Source: Eledone cirrhosa (lineage: Eukaryota; Mollusca; Cephalopoda; Octopoda; Eledonidae). From it: DNA of 64,000 nt. The notes below the pieces were generated by a model. It searched no databases. It had not been told where the DNA came from and was given only the letters and a program-made list of their open reading frames with translations. Shown here piece by piece: positions 50,805 to 62,880 of the stretch. The translations under genes and the position numbers were made by a program. Location: positions 9,010,450 through 9,074,449 of the forward strand of contig OZ024740.1 in assembly GCA_964016885.1 (NCBI GenBank), given 5' to 3'. Position 1 is the first letter of the stretch, and each line of letters begins with the position of its first letter.

Positions 50805-51206
50805 ATATATAGTAAAACCTACTCCAGCCAGTAGGCATCTCTAACAAAATACACCCCGTCCCACCACCACCACCACCCCCATCCCATCCACACCACCCCG
50901 TTCTATGTAAAGTTATGTTGGTGCCGCGCCATCGAGGCCGAAACAAATGAGATCGTGTAGGTGTCACGACAAAAAACACACAGTCCACGCTGTAATGTGG
51001 CCGTGTAGGCAACACGGTAAAAACCTCCCAGACCCACACTGTAAATGTGGTTGGTGTTAGGAAGGGCATCCAACTGTAGAAAACCTGCCAGACAGTCCTA
51101 TGCGAGCAAGACAATCACTCTTGCCTCAAGTGGGACTACCCCCGTCCAAACCCATGCAAGCGTGGAACACGGACGTTAAACGTTGATGATGATGATGATG
51201 ATGATG
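49116..51206 (+). mobile_element. 5'-truncated RTE-like LINE, second subfamily
   Basis: An insertion of about 2.1 kb in the same orientation as the window. It starts inside the region before the reverse transcriptase (matching residue about 476 of the intact element), continues through the stop at 50,804, then a 0.4-kb 3' UTR with GGTGTTAGGAAGGGCATCCA, and ends in (GAT)n. The flanks GGTATGTCA and ATGTCAG allow a 6-bp target duplication of ATGTCA, with the usual ambiguity of a GAT tail. The protein is clearly diverged from the 43.9-kb element throughout, and the 3' UTR is alignable but different, so it is a separate subfamily. Confidence 0.92.
50805..51206 (+). other. 3' UTR and tail of the second LINE, with tandem stem-loops
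   Basis: Non-coding 3' end. After a CCA-rich stretch (50,860-50,900) come two hairpin modules, CGTG-T-AGGTG-T-CACG at 50,954-50,968 and CCGTGT-AGGCA-ACACGG at 51,001-51,017, each followed by A-rich sequence and a C(A/G)CTGTAA motif. The hairpins have the same AGGYR loop as the other subfamily, although the surrounding sequence has diverged. The tail is six GAT triplets rejoining the satellite at ATGTCAG. Confidence 0.7.
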
Positions 51207-54200
51207 TCAGTCTCTATTGGTATATCAGTTTCGATTGGTATTTCAGTTTCGATTGGTATATCAGTTTCTATTGGTATATCAGTTTCGATTGGTATGTCAG
51301 TTTCGACTAGTATATCAGTTTCTATTGGTATGTCAGTTTCTATTTGTATATCAGTTTCGATTGGTATATCAGTTTCGATTTGTATGTCTATTTCGATTGG
51401 TATGTCAGTTTCGATTGGTATATCAGATTCAATTGGTATATCAGTTTCGATGAGTATATCAGTTTCTATTGGTATGTCAGTCTCTATTGGTATATCAGTT
51501 TCAATTGGTATGTCAGTTTCGATTGGTATATCAGTTTCGATTGGTATGTCAGTTTCGATTGGTATGTCAGTTTCAATTAGTATATCATCTTTCTATTGGT
51601 ATGTCAGTTTCTATTGGTATGTCAGTTTCTATTGCTATATCAGTTTCGATTGGTATATCAGTTTCGATTGGTATGTCAATTTCTATTGGTATGTCAACTT
51701 CTATTGTTATGTCAGTTTCGATTGTCATATCAGTTACTATTGGTATGTCAGTTTCTATTGGTATGTCAGTTTCTATTGGTATGTCTGTTTCGATTATTAT
51801 ATCAGTTTCTATTGGTATGTCAGTCTCTGTTGGTATATCAGTTTCGATTGGTATGTCAGTTTTTCGATTGCTATGTCAGTTTCGATTGGTATGTCAGTTT
51901 CGATTGGTATATCAGTTTCGAATCGTATTTCAATCTCGATTGGTATGTCAGTTTCGATTGGTATATCAGTTTCAATTGGTATATCAGTTTCAATTGGTAT
52001 GCTAGTTTCTATTAGTATATCAGCTTCTATTGGTATGTCAGTTTCGATTGGTATGTTAGTCCTCGATTTCTATGTCAGTTTCGATTGGTACGTCAGTTTC
52101 AATTAGTATATCAGTTTCAATTGGTATATCAGTTTCTATTGGTATATCAGTTTCAATTGGCATATCAGTTTCGATTGGTATATCAGTTTCGATTGGTATA
52201 TCAGTTTCGATTGGTATGTCTGTTTCTATGGGTATATCAGTTGCGATTGGTATGTCAATTTCTATTGGTATGTCAGTTTTGATTATTATATCAGTTACTA
52301 TTGGTATGTCAGTCTCTATTGGTATATCAGTTTCGATTGGTATTTCAGTTTCGATTGGTATATCAGTTTCGATTGTTATGTCAGTTTCGATTGGTATATC
52401 AGTTTCTATTGTTATATCAGTTTCGATTGGTATGTCAGTTTCGATTGGTGTGTCAGTTTCTATTGGTATGTCAGTTTCTATTAGTATATCAGTTTCTATT
52501 GGTAGGTCAATCTATATTGGTATATCAGTTTCGAATGGTATGTCAGTTTCGATTGGTATATCAGTTTCTATTGGTATGTTAGTTTCTATTGGTATGTCAG
52601 TTTCGATTAGTATATCAGTTTCTATTGGTGTGTCAGTTTCGATTGGTATGTTAGTCCTCGATTTGTATGTCAGTTTCTATTGGTATATCAGTTTCGATTG
52701 GTATGTCAGTTTCGACTAGTATATCAGTTTCTATTGGTATGTCAGTTTCTATTGGTATATCAGTTTCGATTGGTATATCAGTTTCGATTTGTATGTCTAT
52801 TTCGATTGGTATGTCAGTTTCGATTGGTATATCAGATTCGATTGGTATATCAGTTTCGATGAGTATATCAGTTTCTATTGGTATGTCAGTCTCCATTGGT
52901 ATATCAGTTTCGATTGGTATGTCAGTTTCGATTGGTATATCAGTTTCGATTGATATGTCAGTTTCGATTGGTATATCAGTTTCGAATGGTATTTCAATCT
53001 CGATAGGTATGTCAGTTTCGATTGATTTGTCAGTTTCAATTATTATATCATCTTTCTATTGGTATGTCAGTTTCTATTGGTATGTCAGTTTCGATCATTA
53101 TATCAGTTTCGATTGGTATGTCAGTTTCTATTGCTATATCAGTTTCGATTGGTATATCAGTTTCGATTGGTATGTCAATTTCTATTGGTATGTCAACTTC
53201 TATTGTTATGTCAGTTTCGAATGTCATATCAGTTACTATTGGTATGTCAGTTTCTATTGGTATGTCAGTTTCTATTGGTATGTCTGTTTCAATTATTATA
53301 TCAGTTTCTATTGGTATGTCAGTTTCGATTCGTATATCAGTTTCTATTGGTATGTCAGTCTCTGTTGGTATATCAGTTTCGATTGGTATGTCAGTTTTTC
53401 GATTGCTATGTCAGTTTCGATTGGTATGTCAGTTTCTATTGGTATGTCAGTTTCGATTGGTATATGAGATTCAATTGGTATATTAGTTTCAATTGGTATG
53501 CTAGTTTCTATTAGTATATCAGCTTCTGTTGGTATGTCAGTTTCGATTGGTATGTTAGTCCTCGATTTCTATGTCAGTTTCGATTGGTATGTCAGTTTCA
53601 ATTAGTATATCAGTTTCTATTGGTATGTCGGTTTCTATTGGTATATCAGTTTCAATTGGCATATCAGTTTCGATTGGTATATCAGTTTCGATTGGTATAT
53701 CAGTTTCGATTTGTATGTAAGTTTCTATGGGTATATCAGTTGCGATTGGTATGTCAATTTCTATTGGTATGTCAGTTTTGATTATTATATCAGTTACTAT
53801 TGGTATGTCAGTCTCTATTGGTATATCAGTTTCGATTGTTATGTCAGTTTCGATTGGTATATCAGTTTCTATTGGTATATCAGTTTCGATTGGTATGTTA
53901 GTTTCGATTGGTATGTCAGTTTCTATTGGTATGTCAGTTTCTATTAGTATATCAGTTTCTATTGGTAGGTCAGTCTCTATTGGTATATCAGTTTCGAATG
54001 GTATGTCAGTTTCGATTGGTATATCAGTTTCTATTGGTATGTTAGTTTCTATTGGTATGTCAGTCTCTGTTGGTATATCAGTTTCGATTGGTATGTCAGT
54101 TTTTCGATTGCTATGTCAGTTTCGATTGGTATGTCAGTTTCTATTGGTATGTCAGTTTCGATTGGTATATCAGATTCAATTGGTATATTAGTTTCAATTG

Positions 54201-57200
54201 GTATGCTAGTTTCTATTAGTATGTCAGCTTCTATTGGTATGTCAGTTTCGATTGGTATGTTAGTCCTCGATTTCTATGTCAGTTTCGATTGGTATGTCAG
54301 TTTCAATTAGTATATCAGTTTCTATTGGTATGTCAGTTTCTATTGGTATATCAGTTTCAATTGGCATATCAGTTTCGATTGGTATATCAGTTTCGATTGG
54401 TATATCAGTTTCGATTTGTATGTAAGTTTCTATGGGTATATCAGTTGCGATTGGTATGTCAATTTCTATTGGTATGTCAGTTTTGATTATTATATCAGTT
54501 ACTATTGGTATGTCAGTCTCTATTGGTATATCAGTTTCGATTGTTATGTCAATTTCGATTGGTATATCAGTTTCTATTGGTATATCAGTTTCGATTGGTA
54601 TGTTAGTTTCGATTGGTATGTCATTTTCTATTGGTATGTCAGTTTCTATTAGTATATCAGTTTCTATTGGTAGGTCAGTCTCTATTGGTATATCAGTTTC
54701 GAATGGTATGTCAGTTTCGATTGGTATATCAGTTTCTATTGGTATGTTAGTTTCTATTGGTATGTCAGTTTCGATTAGTATATCAGTTTCTATTGGTATG
54801 TCAGTTTCGATTGGTATGTTAGTCCTCGATTTGTATGTCAGTTTCTATTGGTATGTGGGTTTCTATTGGTATATCAGTTTCGATTGGTATGTCAATTTCG
54901 ATTGGTATGTCAGTTTCGATTGGTATATCAGATTCGATTGGTATATCTGTTTCGATGAGTATATCAGTTTCTATTGGTATGTCAGTCTCTATTGGTATAT
55001 CAGTTTCGATTGGTATGTCAGTTTCGATTGGTATATCAGTTTTGATTGGTATGTCAGTTTCGATTGGTATATCAGTTTCGAATGGTATTTCAATCTCGAT
55101 TGGTATGTCAGTTTCGAATGGTATGTCAGTTTCAATTAGTATATCATCTTTCTATTGGTATGTCAGTTTCTATTGGTATGTCTGTTTCGATCATTATATC
55201 AGTTTCGATTGGTATGTCAGTTTCTATTGCTATATCAGTTTCGATTGGTATATCAGTTTCGATTGGTATGTCAATTTCTATTGGTATGTCAACTTCTATT
55301 GTTATGTCAGTTTCGATTATCATACCAGTTACTATTGGTATGTCAGTTTCTATTGGTATGTCAGTTTCTATTGGTACGTCTATTTCGATTATTATATCAG
55401 TTTCTATTGGTATGTCAGTTTCGATTAGTATATCAGTTTCTATTGGTATGTCAGTCTCTGTTGGTATATCAGTTTCGATTGGTATGACAGTTTTTCGATT
55501 GCTATGTCAGTTACGATTGGTATGTCAGTTTCGATTGGTATATCAGTTTCGAATGGTATTTCAATCTCGAGAGGTATGTCAGTTTCGATTGGTTTGTCAG
55601 TTTCAATTAGTATATCATCTTTCTATTGGTATGTCAGTTTCTATTGGTATGTCAGTTTCGATCATTATATCAGTTTCGATTGGTATGTCAGTTTCTATTG
55701 CTATATCAGTTTCGATTGGTATATCAGTTTCGATTGGTATGTCAATTTCTATTGGTATGCCAACTTCTATTGTTATGTCAGTTTGGAATGTCATATCAGT
55801 TACTATTGGTATGTCAGTTTCTATTGGTATGTCTGTTTCAATTATTATATCAGTTTCTATTGGTATGTCAGTTTCGATTCGTATATCAGTTTCTATTGGT
55901 ATGTCAGTCTCTGTTGGTATATCAGTTTCGATTGGTATGTCAGTTTTTCGATTGCTATGTCAGTTTCGATTGGTATGTCAGTTTCGATTGGTATATCAGT
56001 TTCGAATGGTATTTCAATCTCGATTGGTATGTCAGTTTCGATTGGTATATCAGATTCAATTGTTATATTAGTTTCAATTGGTATGCTAGTTTCTATTAGT
56101 ATATCAGCTTCTATTGGTATGTCAGTTTCGATTGGTATGTTAGTCCTCGATTTCTATGTCAGTTTCGATTGGTATGTCAGTTTCAATTAGTATATCAGTT
56201 TCTATTGGTATGTCAGTTTCTATTGGTATATCAGTTTCAATTGGCATATCAGTTTCGATTGGTATATCAGTTTCGATTGGTATATCAGTTTCGATTTGTA
56301 TGTAAGTTTCTATGGGTATATCAGTTGCGATTGGTATGTCAATTTCTATTGGTATGTCAGTTTTGATTATTATATCAGTTACTATTGGTATGTCAGTCTC
56401 TATTGGTATATCAGTTTCGATTGTTATGTCAGTTTCGATTGGTATATCAGTTTCTATTGGTATATCAGTTTCTATTGGTATGTCAGTTTCTATTGGTATG
56501 TCAGTTTCTATTGGTATGTCTGTTTCGATCATTATATCAGTTTCGATTGGTATGTCAGTTTCTATTGCTATATCAGTTTCGATTGGTATATCAGTTTCGA
56601 TTGGTATGTCAATTTCTATTGGTATGTCAACTTCTATTGTTATGTCAGTTTCGATTATCATACCAGTTACTATTGGTATGTCAGTTTCTATTGGTATGTC
56701 AGTTTCTATTTCGTATGTCGGTTTCGATTATTATATCAGTTTCTATTGGTATGTCAGTTTTGATTAGTATATCAGTTTCTATTGGTATGTCAGTCTCTGT
56801 TGGTATATCAGTTTCGATTGGTATGTCAGTTTTTCGATTGCTATGTCAGTTACGATTGGTATGTCAGTTTCGATTGGTATATCAGTTTCAAATGGTATTT
56901 CAATCTCGATTGGTATGTCAGTTTCGATTGGTATATCAGTTTCAATTGGTATATCAGTTTCAATTGGTATGCTAGTTTCTATTAGTATATCAGCTTCTAT
57001 TGGTATGTTAGTTTCGATTGGTATGTTAGTCCTCGATTGTTATGTCAGTTTCGATTGGTATGTCAATTTTGAATGGTATGTCAGTTTCGATTGGTATATC
57101 AGTTTCGATTAGTATGTCAGTTTTTATTGGTATATCATTTTCGATTGGTATATCAGTTTCTATTGGTATGTTTATTGGTATATCAGTTTCGATTGGTATG

Positions 57201-58347
57201 TCAGTTTCGACTAGTATATCAGTTTCTATTGGTATGTCAGTTTCCATTGGTATATCAGTTTTGATTGGTATATCAGTTTCGATTGGTATGTCAATTTCGA
57301 TTGGTATGTCAGTTTCGATTAGTATATCAGTTTCGAATGGTATTTCAATCTCGATTGGTATGTCAGTTTCAATTGGTATATCAGTTTCTATAAGTATGTC
57401 ATTGGTATATCAATCTCGATTGGTATGTCAGTTTCAATTGGTATGTCAGTTTCGATTGGTATGTAAGTTTCTATTGGTATATCAGTTGTGATTGGTATGT
57501 CAGTTTCTATTGATATATCAGTTTCTATTGGTATGTCCGTTTCGATTGGTATGTCAGTTTCTATAGGTATATCAGTTTCGATTGGTATGTTAGGTTCTAT
57601 TGGTATGTCAGTTTCGATTAGTATATCAGTTTCGATTGGTATGTTAGTCCTCGAGTTGTATGTCAGTTTCTATTGCTATATCAGTTTCGATTGGTATGTC
57701 AGTTTCGATTAGTATATCAGTTTCGATTGGTATATCAGTTTCGATTGGTATGTCAGTTTCAATTAGTATATCAGCTTCTATTGGTATGTCAGTTTCTATC
57801 GGTATATCAGTTTCGATTGGTATATCAGATTCGACTGGTATATCACTTTCTATTGCTATATCAGTTTCTATTGGTATGTCAGTTTCAATTGGTATGTCAG
57901 TTTCCATTGGTATATCAGTTTTGATTGGTATGTCAGTTTCTATTGGTATGTCAGTCTCTATTGGTATATCAGTTTCGATTGGTATGTCAGTTTCGATTGT
58001 TATGTCAGTTTCGATTGGTATATCAGTTTCTATTGGTATATCAGTTTCGATTGGTATGTCAGTTTCGATTGGTATGTCAGTTTCTATTGGTATGTCAGTT
58101 TCTAGTAGTATATCAGTTTCTTTTGGTAGGTCAGTTTCTATTGGTATATCAGTTTCGATTGGTATATCAGATTCGACTGGTATATCACTTTCTATTGCTA
58201 TATCAGTTTCTATTGGTATGTCAGTTTCAATTGGTATGTTGGTTTCTATTAGTATATCAGTTTCTATTGGTATGTCAGTCTCTATTGGTATATCAGTTTC
58301 GATTGGTATATCAGTTTTGATAGGTATATCAGTTTCTATTGGTAAAT
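51207..58347. repeat. 18-bp satellite with a 705-bp higher-order period
   Basis: About 7.1 kb of satellite of a different variant mix from the left half. A 705-bp period (39 units plus a 1-bp and a 2-bp insertion) is visible at 53,391 and 54,096 (TCAGTTTTTCGATTGC, the 2-bp insertion). That unit recurs near 51,858, 55,488, 55,940 and 56,828. TCCTCGA units occur near 52,058, 52,652, 53,562, 54,265, 54,823, 56,143, 57,028 and 57,648. From 55,361 it belongs to the 3,760-bp duplication. Confidence 0.93.
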
Positions 58348-59120
58348 AACTACACCTCTCAAATACAATGACACACGACCGTGACTTCTGGCGTCACGCA
58401 GTAATACAGGGTATCCGACCTCCCATGGGTACATGCTGAAGCATATAAACCATATGCCCCCACTCCCTGCACCGCAAGGTGGTCGTGGAGGTGCCACGGC
58501 AAAAAAGCACCCAGCCCACACTGTAAAGTGGACGTGTAGGCGCCACGAAAAAGCACCCAGCACTCACTGTAAATGAGGTTGGTGTTAGGAAGGGCATCCA
58601 GCTGTAGAAACCAAGCCAGATCAGTTCCTGTATGAGCAAGGCATGGTCAGCCGACCAGACACTGCACACAACAGGACAACCTGTCTAACCCATGCTAGCG
58701 TGGAAGAACGGACGTAAAACGGTGATGATGATGATGATGATATCAGTTTCGATTGGTATGTCAGTTTCTATTGGTGTGACAGTTTCGATTGGTATGTCAG
58801 TTTCGATTGGTATGTCAGTTTCTATTGGTATGTCAGTTTCGATGAGTATATCAGTTTCTATTGGTATGTCAGTTTCGATTTGTATATCAGTTTCGATTGG
58901 TATGTCAGTGTCAATTGCTACATCAGTTTCGATTGGTGTGACAGTTTCGATTAGTATATCAGTTTCTATTGGTATGTCAATTTCGATTGGTATGTCAGTT
59001 TCGATTGGTATATCAGTTTCGAATGTTATTGCAATCTCGATTGGTATGTCAATTTCGATTGGTATATCAGTTTTGATTAGTATATCAGTCTCTATTGGTA
59101 TATCAGTTTCGATTGGTATG
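55361..59120. repeat. 3,760-bp tandem duplication, copy 1
   Basis: A direct duplication with offset 3,760 bp. It spans satellite, the LINE 3' fragment at 58,348-58,740, and 0.4 kb of further satellite. The left edge shares GTATGTCAGTTTCTATTGGT before TACGTCTATTTCG. I found no difference between the copies. Either it is very young or the assembly repeated it. Confidence 0.9.
58348..58740 (+). mobile_element. Short LINE 3' fragment, independent insertion
   Basis: 393 bp starting AACTACACCTCTCAAA, only 7 nt upstream of the equivalent start of the 26.6-kb fragment. It contains the last ~20 LINE codons (LSNTMTHDRDFW), the 3' UTR and a (GAT)n tail rejoining ATATCAG. Both stem-loops are intact: CGTGG-AGGTG-CCACG at 58,484-58,498, and CGTG-T-AGGCG-C-CACG at 58,533-58,547. 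It differs from the 26.6-kb fragment at several sites (for example CATATGCCCC versus AATATGCCCC), which supports independent origin. Confidence 0.9.
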
Positions 59121-62107
59121 TCAGTTTCTATTGGTACGTCTATTTCGATTATTATATCAGTTTCTATTGGTATGTCAGTTTCGATTAGTATATCAGTTTC
59201 TATTGGTATGTCAGTCTCTGTTGGTATATCAGTTTCGATTGGTATGACAGTTTTTCGATTGCTATGTCAGTTACGATTGGTATGTCAGTTTCGATTGGTA
59301 TATCAGTTTCGAATGGTATTTCAATCTCGAGAGGTATGTCAGTTTCGATTGGTTTGTCAGTTTCAATTAGTATATCATCTTTCTATTGGTATGTCAGTTT
59401 CTATTGGTATGTCAGTTTCGATCATTATATCAGTTTCGATTGGTATGTCAGTTTCTATTGCTATATCAGTTTCGATTGGTATATCAGTTTCGATTGGTAT
59501 GTCAATTTCTATTGGTATGCCAACTTCTATTGTTATGTCAGTTTGGAATGTCATATCAGTTACTATTGGTATGTCAGTTTCTATTGGTATGTCTGTTTCA
59601 ATTATTATATCAGTTTCTATTGGTATGTCAGTTTCGATTCGTATATCAGTTTCTATTGGTATGTCAGTCTCTGTTGGTATATCAGTTTCGATTGGTATGT
59701 CAGTTTTTCGATTGCTATGTCAGTTTCGATTGGTATGTCAGTTTCGATTGGTATATCAGTTTCGAATGGTATTTCAATCTCGATTGGTATGTCAGTTTCG
59801 ATTGGTATATCAGATTCAATTGTTATATTAGTTTCAATTGGTATGCTAGTTTCTATTAGTATATCAGCTTCTATTGGTATGTCAGTTTCGATTGGTATGT
59901 TAGTCCTCGATTTCTATGTCAGTTTCGATTGGTATGTCAGTTTCAATTAGTATATCAGTTTCTATTGGTATGTCAGTTTCTATTGGTATATCAGTTTCAA
60001 TTGGCATATCAGTTTCGATTGGTATATCAGTTTCGATTGGTATATCAGTTTCGATTTGTATGTAAGTTTCTATGGGTATATCAGTTGCGATTGGTATGTC
60101 AATTTCTATTGGTATGTCAGTTTTGATTATTATATCAGTTACTATTGGTATGTCAGTCTCTATTGGTATATCAGTTTCGATTGTTATGTCAGTTTCGATT
60201 GGTATATCAGTTTCTATTGGTATATCAGTTTCTATTGGTATGTCAGTTTCTATTGGTATGTCAGTTTCTATTGGTATGTCTGTTTCGATCATTATATCAG
60301 TTTCGATTGGTATGTCAGTTTCTATTGCTATATCAGTTTCGATTGGTATATCAGTTTCGATTGGTATGTCAATTTCTATTGGTATGTCAACTTCTATTGT
60401 TATGTCAGTTTCGATTATCATACCAGTTACTATTGGTATGTCAGTTTCTATTGGTATGTCAGTTTCTATTTCGTATGTCGGTTTCGATTATTATATCAGT
60501 TTCTATTGGTATGTCAGTTTTGATTAGTATATCAGTTTCTATTGGTATGTCAGTCTCTGTTGGTATATCAGTTTCGATTGGTATGTCAGTTTTTCGATTG
60601 CTATGTCAGTTACGATTGGTATGTCAGTTTCGATTGGTATATCAGTTTCAAATGGTATTTCAATCTCGATTGGTATGTCAGTTTCGATTGGTATATCAGT
60701 TTCAATTGGTATATCAGTTTCAATTGGTATGCTAGTTTCTATTAGTATATCAGCTTCTATTGGTATGTTAGTTTCGATTGGTATGTTAGTCCTCGATTGT
60801 TATGTCAGTTTCGATTGGTATGTCAATTTTGAATGGTATGTCAGTTTCGATTGGTATATCAGTTTCGATTAGTATGTCAGTTTTTATTGGTATATCATTT
60901 TCGATTGGTATATCAGTTTCTATTGGTATGTTTATTGGTATATCAGTTTCGATTGGTATGTCAGTTTCGACTAGTATATCAGTTTCTATTGGTATGTCAG
61001 TTTCCATTGGTATATCAGTTTTGATTGGTATATCAGTTTCGATTGGTATGTCAATTTCGATTGGTATGTCAGTTTCGATTAGTATATCAGTTTCGAATGG
61101 TATTTCAATCTCGATTGGTATGTCAGTTTCAATTGGTATATCAGTTTCTATAAGTATGTCATTGGTATATCAATCTCGATTGGTATGTCAGTTTCAATTG
61201 GTATGTCAGTTTCGATTGGTATGTAAGTTTCTATTGGTATATCAGTTGTGATTGGTATGTCAGTTTCTATTGATATATCAGTTTCTATTGGTATGTCCGT
61301 TTCGATTGGTATGTCAGTTTCTATAGGTATATCAGTTTCGATTGGTATGTTAGGTTCTATTGGTATGTCAGTTTCGATTAGTATATCAGTTTCGATTGGT
61401 ATGTTAGTCCTCGAGTTGTATGTCAGTTTCTATTGCTATATCAGTTTCGATTGGTATGTCAGTTTCGATTAGTATATCAGTTTCGATTGGTATATCAGTT
61501 TCGATTGGTATGTCAGTTTCAATTAGTATATCAGCTTCTATTGGTATGTCAGTTTCTATCGGTATATCAGTTTCGATTGGTATATCAGATTCGACTGGTA
61601 TATCACTTTCTATTGCTATATCAGTTTCTATTGGTATGTCAGTTTCAATTGGTATGTCAGTTTCCATTGGTATATCAGTTTTGATTGGTATGTCAGTTTC
61701 TATTGGTATGTCAGTCTCTATTGGTATATCAGTTTCGATTGGTATGTCAGTTTCGATTGTTATGTCAGTTTCGATTGGTATATCAGTTTCTATTGGTATA
61801 TCAGTTTCGATTGGTATGTCAGTTTCGATTGGTATGTCAGTTTCTATTGGTATGTCAGTTTCTAGTAGTATATCAGTTTCTTTTGGTAGGTCAGTTTCTA
61901 TTGGTATATCAGTTTCGATTGGTATATCAGATTCGACTGGTATATCACTTTCTATTGCTATATCAGTTTCTATTGGTATGTCAGTTTCAATTGGTATGTT
62001 GGTTTCTATTAGTATATCAGTTTCTATTGGTATGTCAGTCTCTATTGGTATATCAGTTTCGATTGGTATATCAGTTTTGATAGGTATATCAGTTTCTATT
62101 GGTAAAT
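58741..62107. repeat. 18-bp satellite spanning the 3,760-bp junction
   Basis: Satellite with the GGTGTGACAGTTTCG variant near 58,775 and 58,935, then (from 59,121) the second copy of 55,361 onward. No gene or other element is visible. Confidence 0.93.
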
Positions 62108-62880
62108 AACTACACCTCTCAAATACAATGACACACGACCGTGACTTCTGGCGTCACGCAGTAATACAGGGTATCCGACCTCCCATGGGTACATGCTGAA
62201 GCATATAAACCATATGCCCCCACTCCCTGCACCGCAAGGTGGTCGTGGAGGTGCCACGGCAAAAAAGCACCCAGCCCACACTGTAAAGTGGACGTGTAGG
62301 CGCCACGAAAAAGCACCCAGCACTCACTGTAAATGAGGTTGGTGTTAGGAAGGGCATCCAGCTGTAGAAACCAAGCCAGATCAGTTCCTGTATGAGCAAG
62401 GCATGGTCAGCCGACCAGACACTGCACACAACAGGACAACCTGTCTAACCCATGCTAGCGTGGAAGAACGGACGTAAAACGGTGATGATGATGATGATGA
62501 TATCAGTTTCGATTGGTATGTCAGTTTCTATTGGTGTGACAGTTTCGATTGGTATGTCAGTTTCGATTGGTATGTCAGTTTCTATTGGTATGTCAGTTTC
62601 GATGAGTATATCAGTTTCTATTGGTATGTCAGTTTCGATTTGTATATCAGTTTCGATTGGTATGTCAGTGTCAATTGCTACATCAGTTTCGATTGGTGTG
62701 ACAGTTTCGATTAGTATATCAGTTTCTATTGGTATGTCAATTTCGATTGGTATGTCAGTTTCGATTGGTATATCAGTTTCGAATGTTATTGCAATCTCGA
62801 TTGGTATGTCAATTTCGATTGGTATATCAGTTTTGATTAGTATATCAGTCTCTATTGGTATATCAGTTTCGATTGGTATA
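59121..62880. repeat. 3,760-bp tandem duplication, copy 2
   Basis: Second copy, including the LINE fragment at 62,108-62,500. It ends at about 62,880, where this copy continues GGTATATCAGTTTCTATTGG while copy 1 continues GGTATGTCAGTTTCTATTGG into the junction. Translations of both copies in every open frame agree throughout. Confidence 0.9.
62108..62500 (+). mobile_element. Short LINE 3' fragment, duplicate copy
   Basis: The counterpart of 58,348-58,740 in the second copy of the 3,760-bp duplication. I found no difference in sequence, junctions, or stem-loops. Confidence 0.9.
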
